Origin: an uncultured Lentisphaeria bacterium
GTDB taxonomy: Bacteria; Verrucomicrobiota; Lentisphaeria; Victivallales; UBA1829
Assembly (NCBI GenBank): GCA_905197955.1
Contig: CAJKAR010000020.1
Span: 1-64,000 of the forward strand
DNA: 64,000 nucleotides
Reading direction: 5' to 3'
Shown here: piece by piece, positions 52,522-61,667 of the stretch
Layout: every line of letters begins with the position of its first letter
Position numbering within the stretch: the stretch's first letter is position 1
Translations under genes and position numbers: made by a program
The notes under the pieces: generated by a model
Told to the model about the DNA's origin: nothing
What the model saw: the letters and a program-made list of their open reading frames with translations, nothing else
Databases searched by the model: none

Positions 52522-53622
52522 ATGAAATATTTACTTGACCATCAAAAAATCATGTGGCACAAAGATCGTGTGGAAGCATGGCTGCGTGGAGAACGCATTG
52601 CTCCCATCACGATAGACTGTGCATTGACCAGACGTTGTAATTATCACTGTATTTATTGTTACGGCATGCTGCAGGAAAATGAAGGGATCCCGCTGTCTCC
52701 TGCCGTCATAGACCGTTTTCTGGATGATGCGGCGGAAATCGGGGTGAAGGCCATCAGTTTCGTCAGCGATGGAGAAAGCACCTGCAACCCCTATTATGCG
52801 GATGCCATTCAGCGGGGATATCGAAACGGACTCGACATGGCAATGGGAACCAATGGATTCCTGCTGACCGATGAAAATCTGGAGAAAATATTGCCTTGTC
52901 TGACCTATCTTCGTTTCAATATTTCCGCAGGAGAACCGGAGAGATACAGTCAAATTCACGGCTGCTCGGAAAATGCATTTCATAAAGTTGTATCGAATAT
53001 CCGGAAAGCCGTTGAAATCAAACAGCAACGGGGACTCAAAGTGACGATCGGACTGCAAATGGTTCTGATGCCGGAGTTTGCGGATGATATTCTTCCGCTG
53101 ACAAAACTCGGAAAAGAACTCGGTGTAGATTACCTCGTCATCAAACATTGCAGTGATGATGAAAACGGATCTCTCGGAGTGGATTATGCCAAATACGCAC
53201 AGCTCGTTGAAAAATTGAAAGCTGCCGAATCTTTCAGCACGGATACCTACCAGGTTTCAGCGAAATGGTCGAAAATCATGTCGCAGGGAAAACGTTCCTA
53301 TTCGCATTGTTTTGGACCTCCGTTCATTCTTCAGCTTTCCGGTTCCGGTCTGGTGGCACCCTGTGGAATGTTGTTTAATACAAAATATGCAAAATATCAC
53401 ATCGGGAACATTTCAGAAAAGCCATTCAAGGAAATCTGGCAGAGTGATCGTTACTGGGAAGTCATGCGTCTGATTGCTTCGGACCAGTTCAACGCACATA
53501 CCATGTGCGGATGCCTCTGTCTGCAGCACAAAGTCAACGAGTTTCTTGTCAAAGTAAAAGAAAATCCATCCATTTTGTCGGAACCGGTCGGCAGCTGCCC
53601 TCCCCATATCAACTTTATCTGA
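52522..53622 (+). CDS. Radical SAM enzyme, paralogue B
   Basis: 366 residues. Cluster cysteines are Cys39, Cys43 and Cys46 in RRCNYHCIYCYG. The layout matches the gene at 48523: AISFVSDGESTCNP, MGTNGFLLT, LVIKHCSDD, then a Cys-rich SPASM-like region (LVAPCGMLFNTKYAKYHIG, MCGCLCLQHKV) and the same ending CPPHINFI. Both open with a line like VEAWLRGERIAPITIDCAL / VVRWQNGENIYPIYMEIS. They are probably ancient duplicates with different sugar substrates or sequential steps. Confidence 0.9.
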   Translation: MKYLLDHQKIMWHKDRVEAWLRGERIAPITIDCALTRRCNYHCIYCYGMLQENEGIPLSPAVIDRFLDDAAEIGVKAISFVSDGESTCNPYYADAIQRGYRNGLDMAMGTNGFLLTDENLEKILPCLTYLRFNISAGEPERYSQIHGCSENAFHKVVSNIRKAVEIKQQRGLKVTIGLQMVLMPEFADDILPLTKLGKELGVDYLVIKHCSDDENGSLGVDYAKYAQLVEKLKAAESFSTDTYQVSAKWSKIMSQGKRSYSHCFGPPFILQLSGSGLVAPCGMLFNTKYAKYHIGNISEKPFKEIWQSDRYWEVMRLIASDQFNAHTMCGCLCLQHKVNEFLVKVKENPSILSEPVGSCPPHINFI

Positions 53623-53632
53623 GGATTTTGTA

Positions 53633-54604
53633 ATGGCGCCGACTATTTCCGTTGTCATGGGAAACTACAATCATGCGCAGTATTTGCCGGAAGCGCTAGC
53701 GCCCTTTCTTGAGCTGGAGCGATTCTTCTGCGAAATTATTGTAGCGGATGATGCCTCAACAGACAATTCTCTTGAAATTCTTGAGGAATATGCGGCTCGC
53801 TGTCCCCGCATGAGAATCATTAAAAATCCGAAAAATCTGGGTTGTATCGGGAATTTCACCATGCTGCTTCGGGAAGCAAAAGGAGATTTTGTAATAGGAG
53901 CTGCAGCGGATGACAAAATGCTTCCGGAACATCTGGAAACTCTCCTGACAGCTATTCAGAAATATCCGGACGCCGCCCTATTTGCCGGACGCAATCTTTA
54001 TTATTTTGAAGAACTTCGTGCAACGTTTCCTACAAGAAAATATACCATGAAAACAGGTTTGCATGATGCTGGAGATTTCCGATTTGTAAAAGGGGGACTT
54101 CCCATTGGACCGGCAGGAACATTTCTCAGAAGAGATCTTTTTCTGAAATACTATGAACAGTGCAGTCAGATGGGACCATGTGCGGACGGGGTTGTTTCCT
54201 GCATGGTCATAGCGCGTCACCCCTTTTATTTTCTGAATGAACCGGTTGCAGTCGTAAGAGTGACATCGTCCAACTATTCCGGCAAGACGTCTGAAAAAGA
54301 GTTTCAGGATCATTTCTATCCACAATTTTTTGACTTGCTGGAAACAGAATATCCGGACCTTTATGCCATGATGACTGAATGCCGCGGCTTCCAGCACTTT
54401 CCACCGGTTTCCCGTTTTCTGCTTCAGCATCCACGATATTGGAATCGTTATACCATACCGATTCTGCTTTCCAGATTTTACCTTTTCTGCTACCATTTTC
54501 GGCATGTTGTTCTACCTGGATTCATTCCGGAATGTTTTAAAAAAAGATTTCGCCAGATTCGGAATAAAATCGCAGGAAAGCCGGAAGAATCTGCAATAGA
54601 ATAA
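53633..54604 (+). CDS. Glycosyltransferase family 2, copy 1
   Basis: 323 residues with GT-A fold. It opens ISVVMGNYNHAQYLPEAL, then IIVADDASTDNSLEIL and NLGCIGNF; the DXD-type motif is AAADDK. There are few hydrophobic segments, so it works on a lipid-linked glycan at the cytoplasmic side. It shares clear similarity over the whole length with the next gene, which points to a tandem duplication. GAGGA lies 7 bases upstream. Confidence 0.93.
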   Translation: MAPTISVVMGNYNHAQYLPEALAPFLELERFFCEIIVADDASTDNSLEILEEYAARCPRMRIIKNPKNLGCIGNFTMLLREAKGDFVIGAAADDKMLPEHLETLLTAIQKYPDAALFAGRNLYYFEELRATFPTRKYTMKTGLHDAGDFRFVKGGLPIGPAGTFLRRDLFLKYYEQCSQMGPCADGVVSCMVIARHPFYFLNEPVAVVRVTSSNYSGKTSEKEFQDHFYPQFFDLLETEYPDLYAMMTECRGFQHFPPVSRFLLQHPRYWNRYTIPILLSRFYLFCYHFRHVVLPGFIPECFKKRFRQIRNKIAGKPEESAIE

Positions 54605-54626
54605 ATCTATCCAAAAGGGCTCTTGT

Positions 54627-55577
54627 ATGAAAGCAAAACTTTCCATTCTTATTCCGAATTACAATCATGCGCAATATCTCCGGGAAGCACTGGATTCCAT
54701 ACTTCAACTCCGGGAATATCTCCAGGAAATCGTCATTTGCGATGATGCATCCACCGACAGCTCATGGGAAATTCTAACAGAATATCAAAAACAAAATTCC
54801 TGCATCCGCCTGCTGCGGAACGAAAAAAATCTGGGAGCCATGAACAATTTTCTGAAACTGCTGAAAGAGGCCAAAGGGAAATATGTCATGATCCACGCGG
54901 CCGATGATTTCTGGATTGCTCCCCATATGAAGATCCTGCTGGAAGCCCTAGCTCAGGATTGTAAAAATCTCAATGCCATGTTCTGTGGACGGAATGTATA
55001 CTTCAATGAAGATACCGGCTTGAAATATACCATCCCGGCAGATTTTCCATCAGGAGTACTTCCTGCGGGAAGTGTTGCGAACTATCATAGAAGAGTTCCC
55101 TGGGGCCCCGCCGGTACCATTGTCCGCACGGATCTTTACCGGGATCTATATGAAAAACTTCTTCCGACGGGCTGTTATTACGATCGTTTTCTGGAACTGA
55201 TTGTTGCACAAAAATATCCCATATTTTTCCTGAACCATGAAACAGCCTGCACCAGGTGCACTGCAACGAATTTCAGTAAAATATCCAAAAATTTGAAACA
55301 GCAGGGAAAAGCCTTCTCTCATTTTTTTGGAATGCTCCAGAGGCAATATCAGGATCTCTATGCCTCCATGCGTCGCTCGAACCAGTTTGCCGACTATGAA
55401 GGAATGTTTCTCTTTCTTCTTCTCCACCCATCTGTATGGGATCGTCATACACCGGGAATTGTGATAAAACTCATTCCCTATTGCTTTTATCGGAAATTGC
55501 GGTATGGTATTCTGTCATCCATGATTCCAGTTTCGTGGAAACGAAAATACCATACTCTTTTGAAAAAGGATTTATAA
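54627..55577 (+). CDS. Glycosyltransferase family 2, copy 2
   Basis: 316 residues, paralogous to the preceding gene: LSILIPNYNHAQYLREAL, IVICDDASTDSSWEIL, NLGAMNNFLKLLKEAKG, with the DXD-type motif HAADDFW and the shared middle line WGPAGTIVRTDLY. It has the same GT-A domain and a helical C-terminus. It ends directly before the HldE-like gene, whose ATG follows its stop codon without a gap. Confidence 0.93.
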   Translation: MKAKLSILIPNYNHAQYLREALDSILQLREYLQEIVICDDASTDSSWEILTEYQKQNSCIRLLRNEKNLGAMNNFLKLLKEAKGKYVMIHAADDFWIAPHMKILLEALAQDCKNLNAMFCGRNVYFNEDTGLKYTIPADFPSGVLPAGSVANYHRRVPWGPAGTIVRTDLYRDLYEKLLPTGCYYDRFLELIVAQKYPIFFLNHETACTRCTATNFSKISKNLKQQGKAFSHFFGMLQRQYQDLYASMRRSNQFADYEGMFLFLLLHPSVWDRHTPGIVIKLIPYCFYRKLRYGILSSMIPVSWKRKYHTLLKKDL

Positions 55578-57065
55578 ATGACGGAATTCGATATTGAGTC
55601 TGTTGTCAGGGAGATCCGCTCCATGGCGGGAAGCAGAAAGCGGATTGTGTTCGTTTCCGGGAACTTTAATATTCTTCATCCGGGGCATATTCGTTTTCTG
55701 CGTTTTGCGAAGGCATGCGGAGATTTTCTGGCAGTAGGGGTCCAAAGCGATCAGCTTGCGGGTTCTTCTGTCTATGTGGGAGAGGAACACAGACTGGATG
55801 CCCTGCGATCTATTTCAGATGTTGATTTTTCCTTTCTCCTGCGAGTTTCGCCCTCGGAATTCATCCGCAGTCTTCGACCGGCAGTCGTCGTAAAGGGGAA
55901 AGAGCATGAAAGCCGAAAAAATCCCGAGCAGGATGCCGTCGATGAATATGGAGGGAAATTGCTGTTCAGTTCAGGAGAAGTGGTTTTTTCCTCTCTGGAA
56001 CTTCTGCAAAATGAATTTGCATCCACACAGACCGGCAACATCCGGGACACTCGGGATTATCTTCAGCGACATTCCATAACAACGGATCAGTTGAGAACGG
56101 TTATTCAGTCCTTTTCCAGACAGAATGTCATTATTATCGGAGATTCCATCATTGATGAATATATCACCTGTGACCCGGTTGGAATGTCTCGGGAGGAACC
56201 GACTCTGGTTTTGACACCGCTTCTGAAAAAGAAGTTTGCCGGCGGAGCGGCAATCGTAGCGGGACATGCGGCAGCTCTGGGTGCTTCGGTCTCTTTTTTC
56301 ACCGTTTCAGGGAACGATGCGGAAGCAGATTTTCTCGAAGAGCATTTAAAGACATTCAAGCTAAAACACTTTGAAGTTCTGCGGGATTCTTCCAGGCCCA
56401 CAACGCTCAAGCAGCGCTTCCGAGCGGATAATCACAGTCTTCTCCGTCTGAACACGTTCCGGCAGCATGAAATTTCCAAGGAGCTCCAGGAAAACATCTT
56501 CCGGAAAACCATTGGACTGCTGGACAAAGCAACTCTCCTTGTCTTTTCTGATTTCAACTACGGATGCCTGCCTCAGGAACTGGTCAACCGCATTCTGGAT
56601 GAATGCCAAAAACGGAAAGTCATGGTTGTTGCAGACAGTCAAACCTCCTCACAAGTTGGAGATATCAGTCGTTACACAAATGCAAAACTGCTTACTCCGA
56701 CAGAGCATGAAATGCGGACCGCTCTTCAGGATTTCCGTTCCGGGATGGTTGTTGCCGCAGAAAAACTCCGTCAAAAGACCCATGCGGAAAACATTCTGGT
56801 CACTCTTGGCGAAAACGGTGTCTTCATTCATGCCGGCAATAAAGATCTGTGGGAAAATGATCAGATTCCCGCTCTGAACTCTCATCCGCAGGATATTTCT
56901 GGAGCAGGCGACTCGCTCCTGATTGCCACCTCTCTTGCTTTAGCATCTCATGCCAACATCTGGCAAAGTGCATATATCGGTTCTCTTGCTGCAGCCTGCC
57001 AAGTATCCAGACTTGGAAATATTCCTCTGGCACTGGAAAATATTCTGGATCTTCTCCAGCATTAA
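55578..57065 (+). CDS. HldE-like bifunctional protein with reversed domain order
   Basis: 495 residues. Residues about 1-150 are a cytidylyltransferase-fold nucleotidyltransferase (GNFNILHPGHIRFLRFAK, HxGH motif; VVKGKEHESRKNPE). Residues about 165-495 are a PfkB-type kinase (VIIIGDSIIDEYI, FAGGAAIVAGHAAALGASV, and QDISGAGDSLLIAT with the catalytic Asp). E. coli HldE, which makes ADP-heptose precursors, has kinase first and transferase second; here the order is swapped. Together with GmhA it suggests heptose activation in this operon. It ends at a perfect palindromic terminator. Confidence 0.9.
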   Translation: MTEFDIESVVREIRSMAGSRKRIVFVSGNFNILHPGHIRFLRFAKACGDFLAVGVQSDQLAGSSVYVGEEHRLDALRSISDVDFSFLLRVSPSEFIRSLRPAVVVKGKEHESRKNPEQDAVDEYGGKLLFSSGEVVFSSLELLQNEFASTQTGNIRDTRDYLQRHSITTDQLRTVIQSFSRQNVIIIGDSIIDEYITCDPVGMSREEPTLVLTPLLKKKFAGGAAIVAGHAAALGASVSFFTVSGNDAEADFLEEHLKTFKLKHFEVLRDSSRPTTLKQRFRADNHSLLRLNTFRQHEISKELQENIFRKTIGLLDKATLLVFSDFNYGCLPQELVNRILDECQKRKVMVVADSQTSSQVGDISRYTNAKLLTPTEHEMRTALQDFRSGMVVAAEKLRQKTHAENILVTLGENGVFIHAGNKDLWENDQIPALNSHPQDISGAGDSLLIATSLALASHANIWQSAYIGSLAAACQVSRLGNIPLALENILDLLQH

Positions 57066-57090
57066 AGAATAACCGGAGAGTTGGTCATAA

Positions 57091-57120
57091 AAAAAGGAGT
57101 TCCTGCAGGAACTCCTTTTT
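57091..57120. terminator. Perfect palindromic bidirectional terminator
   Basis: A perfect 30-bp palindrome with A and T runs at its ends, 25 bases past the stop of the HldE-like gene and 23 from the end of the convergent cyclophilin gene. Confidence 0.92.
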
Positions 57121-57143
57121 ATTTTTTCTTTTCTGAATCGGAA

Positions 57144-57647
57144 TCAGATCCGTTCGGCCTTCTCTATGATAACAGGTTCGACCGGCACATCATCGTGATA
57201 ACCATAAGGACCTGTTTCCACTTTTGCAATCTTATCCACCACGTCCATGCCTTTGGTCACAAAACCGAAGACACAGTATCCATAGCCGGCAGCGGATTTG
57301 TTCTTATGATCCAGAAAATCATTGTCCACCAGATTGATGAAAAACTGTGCAGTAGCGCTGTCCACCACATTGGTCCGGGCCATGGCAATGGTGCCACGTT
57401 TATTGGAGCCCGCAAGATGCGCCTCATTTTTAATCGGCGGCTCGGTATCCTTCTCATTCATTTCCGCATCCATACCACCGCCCTGAATCATGAAGCCATC
57501 AATCACCCGGTGAAAAATGGTTCCGTTGTAATGGCCGGAATCCACATATTCAAGGAAATTCCGAACCGTGATCGGAGTATCCTTTTCACAGAGTTCGAGT
57601 TCAATATCGCCCAGAGTTGTCGTCAGTCTTACTTTTGGAGACGCCAT
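57144..57647 (-). CDS. Cyclophilin-type peptidyl-prolyl cis-trans isomerase
   Basis: 167 residues, no signal peptide, so cytoplasmic. The core shows FHRVIDGFMIQGG with the catalytic Arg, IAMARTNVVDSATAQFFINL and YCVFGFVTKGMDVVDKIAKV, all standard for bacterial PpiB-type enzymes that catalyse proline isomerisation. Its 28-base gap to ptsI suggests it may be read with ptsH-ptsI. Confidence 0.94.
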   Translation of the reverse strand: MASPKVRLTTTLGDIELELCEKDTPITVRNFLEYVDSGHYNGTIFHRVIDGFMIQGGGMDAEMNEKDTEPPIKNEAHLAGSNKRGTIAMARTNVVDSATAQFFINLVDNDFLDHKNKSAAGYGYCVFGFVTKGMDVVDKIAKVETGPYGYHDDVPVEPVIIEKAERI

Positions 57648-57675
57648 GGAAACACTTCCTTTTTTTGAGTTTATC

Positions 57676-59505
57676 TTATCCGCCCTTCATCGCAAGACTG
57701 ACCACATCGGGCGCGATTCTATGCAGAAGTCCGTCCAACATTTCCAGTATCTGCGCATGTTCGGTGCATTTCAACGCTTTTTCCGCAAGAGCTTCCGCCT
57801 CATACATTTTCAAACGGCGAACCACTCTCCGGGCCATTCCAAGAGAAACAGGACTCATACTCAGTTCCTGCACACCGAGTCCCACCAGAAGAGGAATAAA
57901 ACGCGGATCCGATGCCATTTCTCCACAGACACTCACCCAGATTCCCGCCTTCTCCGCCGCCTGGACAATGCGGTCGATCAGCATCACAATAACCGGATGG
58001 GCCGGCCGGTAAAGGTTTGCCACCTTTTCGTTTCCGCGGTCCACCGCCATTGTGTACTGAACAAGATCGTTGGTACCGATGCTGAAAAAGTCCGCTTTCT
58101 TTGCCAGATGATCCGCAAAAAGAGCCGCGGCAGGAGTTTCAATCATAATTCCGATTTCCATCTCCTCGTCAAATTTCTTTTTTTCCGCTCTCAGCTCTTT
58201 CCGGACCGATTCCAGAATCTCAAGAAGCTTATCAAGTTCATCTTCGCATGTCACCATAGGGAACATCATCTTGATGTTTCCAAACGCGCTGGCACGAAGA
58301 ATCGCCCGCAGCTGCGGAATCAGAAGCTCGGGATACGCAAGACACAGACGGATCGAACGCAATCCAAGGAACGGATTCGGATCATGCGAAAGATTCAGAA
58401 CAGAGGACAACTTATCCCCACCAAGATCCAATGTCCGGATAATAGTTGCCTGACCATCCATCGACGAAGCAATTTTCCGATAAACTTCAAACTGCTCCTC
58501 TTCCGAAGGAATCTTATTCCCCATAAAAAGATATTCCGTCCGGAACAAGCCGATTCCCGCGGCGCCGGATTTCAAAATATCATCAATACTGTTCACATTG
58601 TCGATATTGGCGGCAAGCTGAATCCGATACCCATCGACGGTTTCCGGAATCAGAGAACTCTCCCGCTGCAATTCATTATACAACTGCTCCTTGAACACCT
58701 CTTTCTGCGCATACAGTTCCAAAGTTTCCTGCTTGGGATTCAGGATCACGGCTCCGAGAAAGCCATCAATAATCAGCATATCCCCATTATGAACCTGACT
58801 GCAAATGCCACCGAGTCCGACAACCGCCGGGATCTTCATGGAACGGGCAAGAATCGCAGTATGCGACGTTCTACTCCCAGTCTCCGTAGCAAATGCCTGT
58901 ACATTCTCCCGGTCGAGCAGAGCCGTATCAGAAGGCGTCAAATCACGGGAAATCACAATTCTCTGGCCGGGCAGATGGTCCAGAAGCTGACGTTCCTGTC
59001 CATTCAGATTTTCCAGAATCCGATAGGCGACATCCGCGACATCAGAAGCCCGTTCCTTGAGGTACTGGTCATCGACCCCGGAAATAGCGGCAATGTACCT
59101 CCGGATAATTTCGCAGAAAACAACATTCGCGGACTGCAGTCTCTTTCTGATTTCCGAAATAACCTCCTGCGTCAGCACCTTGTCATCGACGATCAGCAGA
59201 TGGGCATCGAAAATACTGGCCTCACTTGCCTGCAAAGACGACTGTACCCGTTTCTGAAGATCCATGATCTGGAGACGGGTTTTCTCCAATGCGGCGGTAA
59301 AGCGATTGATTTCGTTCGGGACCTCCGCTTCCGTAATCGGATGGCTCTCCGGCTCCAGGGAAACGCGGTCGCTGTCCCCCACCGCCAACGCCACACCAAT
59401 AGCGATTCCGGGAGAGGCGGGAATCCCATGCAGCATTATTTCGCGTTTAGCTTCGGATGGAACTTGAGGCGGAACTGCGGAAACTTTAACGTCATCACTC
59501 TTCAT
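57676..59505 (-). CDS. ptsI: PTS enzyme I (phosphoenolpyruvate-protein phosphotransferase)
   Basis: 609 residues. It transfers phosphate from PEP to HPr. The phosphorylated His215 is in GSRTSHTAILAR; the PEP-binding part shows GIGLFRTEYLFMG, ILRASAFGNIKMMFPMV, IGIMIETPAA, FFSIGTNDLVQYTMAVDR and the Cys in VCGEMASDP. An N-terminal extension of about 25 residues precedes the first conserved strand HGIPASPGIAIG. It overlaps ptsH by 11 bases. No sugar-specific EII gene lies in the window, so the pair may be mainly regulatory or serve EIIs elsewhere. Confidence 0.96.
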   Translation of the reverse strand: MKSDDVKVSAVPPQVPSEAKREIMLHGIPASPGIAIGVALAVGDSDRVSLEPESHPITEAEVPNEINRFTAALEKTRLQIMDLQKRVQSSLQASEASIFDAHLLIVDDKVLTQEVISEIRKRLQSANVVFCEIIRRYIAAISGVDDQYLKERASDVADVAYRILENLNGQERQLLDHLPGQRIVISRDLTPSDTALLDRENVQAFATETGSRTSHTAILARSMKIPAVVGLGGICSQVHNGDMLIIDGFLGAVILNPKQETLELYAQKEVFKEQLYNELQRESSLIPETVDGYRIQLAANIDNVNSIDDILKSGAAGIGLFRTEYLFMGNKIPSEEEQFEVYRKIASSMDGQATIIRTLDLGGDKLSSVLNLSHDPNPFLGLRSIRLCLAYPELLIPQLRAILRASAFGNIKMMFPMVTCEDELDKLLEILESVRKELRAEKKKFDEEMEIGIMIETPAAALFADHLAKKADFFSIGTNDLVQYTMAVDRGNEKVANLYRPAHPVIVMLIDRIVQAAEKAGIWVSVCGEMASDPRFIPLLVGLGVQELSMSPVSLGMARRVVRRLKMYEAEALAEKALKCTEHAQILEMLDGLLHRIAPDVVSLAMKGG

Positions 59506-59773
59506 CAAATCGTCTGTCTATGAGTTCGTTCAAAGCCTTGACTGCCTGCTCAGCATCCGGCCCTTTAGCCGTAATGATCAATTTTGATCCGCATGCAGCA
59601 GAAAGGACCAGCATACTCATCAGACTTTTCCCGTTAGCGACCTCATCATCCTTTTTGACCGTGATATCACTGTCAAACTTTGTGGCCGTCTGTACAAAAA
59701 GCGAAGCCGGCCTGGCATGCAGACCCAGTTTGTTTTTTATAATGCATTCAGCCGTGGTTGAGGCCGTTCCCAT
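59495..59773 (-). CDS. ptsH: Phosphocarrier protein HPr
   Basis: 92 residues. The phosphorylatable His19 lies in KLGLHARPAS. Ser50 in GKSLMSML corresponds to the regulatory serine used by HPr kinase in Firmicutes and some other phyla, so regulatory phosphorylation is possible, though no hprK gene is visible here. It is the first gene of the ptsH-ptsI pair. Confidence 0.95.
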   Translation of the reverse strand: MGTASTTAECIIKNKLGLHARPASLFVQTATKFDSDITVKKDDEVANGKSLMSMLVLSAACGSKLIITAKGPDAEQAVKALNELIDRRFDEE

Positions 59774-59888
59774 AAAATTACTCCTGAAAATTAGAATTTC
59801 AACAGCTCATAATATATCATGGAATCGGGAAAAAGCAATGTGGAAAAAGAAGAAAGCGCCGATATCCTGCCATCCCGAAGAGGATTTT

Positions 59889-59937
59889 CACGGGATTCCT
59901 TTTTCTCCCAGAAGAACCGTTTCCGTGGAATCCCGTG
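59889..59937 (-). other. Long-stem hairpin after MATE gene
   Basis: Perfect 11-bp arms CACGGGATTCC (59889-59899) and GGAATCCCGTG (59927-59937) around 27 bases. On the minus strand it begins 10 bases past the MATE stop. No T run follows, so termination is uncertain. Its inner arm matches that of the terminator at 9803. Confidence 0.45.
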
Positions 59938-59946
59938 TCAAGCTGT

Positions 59947-61431
59947 TCATACACAACAGCTTCTTTCGAGTTCTGCTTCTTCCTCTTCGGAGGGAGCCGG
60001 CGGGAGATCAATCACTTTGATCTTTTTCCAGGCTCCAGTTTTTCTGCGGTATACCATCAGAGCCGCATCCACTCCAATGTAGAATGTAAGCAGGCACCAG
60101 ATCGCCCCGATCCCAGCATGAACACAATACACCAGATAAAGAGTTCCCGGAATCTGAATCAGCCAGGAAGTCGAAACGCCAATACAAAGCGGAATCTTCG
60201 TATCCCCGGCTCCGCGCAGGCTTCCCATTGTAATGAAACGCGTCGCATCCAGAAGATTGAATACCACTGCAAAATGCAGAATGATAACGACATAGCGGAC
60301 TACCTTTTCAAAATCCATATTCGTAGTCCCGGCCTTGCCGGAACCGAAAACGCTCACCAGAAGCTCCGGACAGAACAGGTAAAACAGCGAAGCAAACATC
60401 ATCCAGACAAACAGAATTCTCCAGGAGCGTCCGCAAATCCGCTGAGCAACCAGCAGACGCCGCTTGCCGATGTATTGTCCCGTGATAATACTGGTGGCAT
60501 CCATCAGTCCGATCATCGGCATATTCCCTAACATGTTGATGGAAAGCGCAATACTGGTTGCCGCCAGCTCCTCGTTTCCGGCATAACCGATCATCATGAC
60601 CACAATCGCAAACGCAGCATTCCGGATGAACGTCTGCAACCCCGCCGGCGTCCCGAACAGAAGAAGTTTGCGAATGCACGACCAGTCGAATTCCCGATGT
60701 GACCGCGTCTCGTACTCCTTCTGATCCACCAGCAGAAAACACGTCGCCGCAATCAGCATGGTACACAGATTCGCCAGAGAGTTCGCCAGTCCGGCCCCCA
60801 GAATCCCGAGCGGCGGCAGTCCCAGCTTACCGAATATCAAAATGTAATTCAACGGAATATTGATCAGGCATCCAAGGATCTTCACCTTCGCAACAAACGT
60901 GGTTTTGCCGCGACCCGTGAAAAAGGAAAAAAATGCGGTCTCCATGCAGGTCAATCCGGCGCAGGGAGCCATCGCAATAAAATACTCCAGCTCGTAACAG
61001 GCGATCATCGGATTGTGCCCGTTGTGCTCAATAATCAACTTGCCGCCCAGTGGCAGAAAATAGGCAAGAAGAGCCGCTACCGCCGCTCCAAAATAAAAAC
61101 CGTTCCATGCCGTTTTAACACAACCGTTGCGATCCCCTGCCCCATGATACTGAGAAACAATGGTCGCTGTAAAACTGGTCGTAATCAAAAACAGTGCCAT
61201 CAATGTGAAAAACATCTGTCCGGCAGGCATTGCCGCGGCGATCTCCTCCGGGGAATTCTTCGCCAGAAAAACCCGGTTGATAATCATCATCAAAGTGTTG
61301 CTGGCACTCAGAATAATCAGCGGCCATGCGATTTTCCAAATCTCGACATATCCGCCCGGTTCATAAAACTGTCTCTTGCTGAAATAGCCCGAAACAGTTC
61401 CGATCATCTTTGAAAAAAAATGGGACAACAT
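59947..61431 (-). CDS. MATE-family efflux transporter
   Basis: About 494 residues with 12 predicted membrane helices. Features of the MATE/polysaccharide-lipid export fold include IWKIAWPLIILSASNTLMM at helix 1, ITTSFTATIVSQYHGAGD, the repeat-2 line GTPAGLQTFIRNAAFAIVV and FITMGSLRGAGDTKIP. It would export cationic drugs or metabolites by sodium or proton antiport. Start is uncertain: ATG 61431 lies nearer helix 1, 61506 and 61536 add basic leader residues; none has a clear ribosome site. The tail is acidic (PSEEEEAELE). Confidence 0.92.
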   Translation of the reverse strand: MLSHFFSKMIGTVSGYFSKRQFYEPGGYVEIWKIAWPLIILSASNTLMMIINRVFLAKNSPEEIAAAMPAGQMFFTLMALFLITTSFTATIVSQYHGAGDRNGCVKTAWNGFYFGAAVAALLAYFLPLGGKLIIEHNGHNPMIACYELEYFIAMAPCAGLTCMETAFFSFFTGRGKTTFVAKVKILGCLINIPLNYILIFGKLGLPPLGILGAGLANSLANLCTMLIAATCFLLVDQKEYETRSHREFDWSCIRKLLLFGTPAGLQTFIRNAAFAIVVMMIGYAGNEELAATSIALSINMLGNMPMIGLMDATSIITGQYIGKRRLLVAQRICGRSWRILFVWMMFASLFYLFCPELLVSVFGSGKAGTTNMDFEKVVRYVVIILHFAVVFNLLDATRFITMGSLRGAGDTKIPLCIGVSTSWLIQIPGTLYLVYCVHAGIGAIWCLLTFYIGVDAALMVYRRKTGAWKKIKVIDLPPAPSEEEEAELERSCCV

Positions 61432-61667
61432 ACTGAATCTCAAGCTCTTACTGATAAATGAGGCTGTTTGCCTGCGATGTCCCGCGGCAATCCGCGCAGA
61501 CTTCATAAAAAAATGTAATATAACATCATCAGTCAAAAAATCAAACTATTAAACTTTTAAAATAATTCTGTTTCATTGATAAATCGTTTTCTCCGGACAG
61601 AGAAAAACACAATTCGAAAATCTCACATTCCCCTCATCTGCATAAAAAATCTATTCACCCCAGGACT

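Noticed and set aside
57568..59523. Long plus-strand frame opposite ptsI
   Set aside because: Enzyme I is unmistakable on the minus strand, and the opposing frame has no recognisable protein features.
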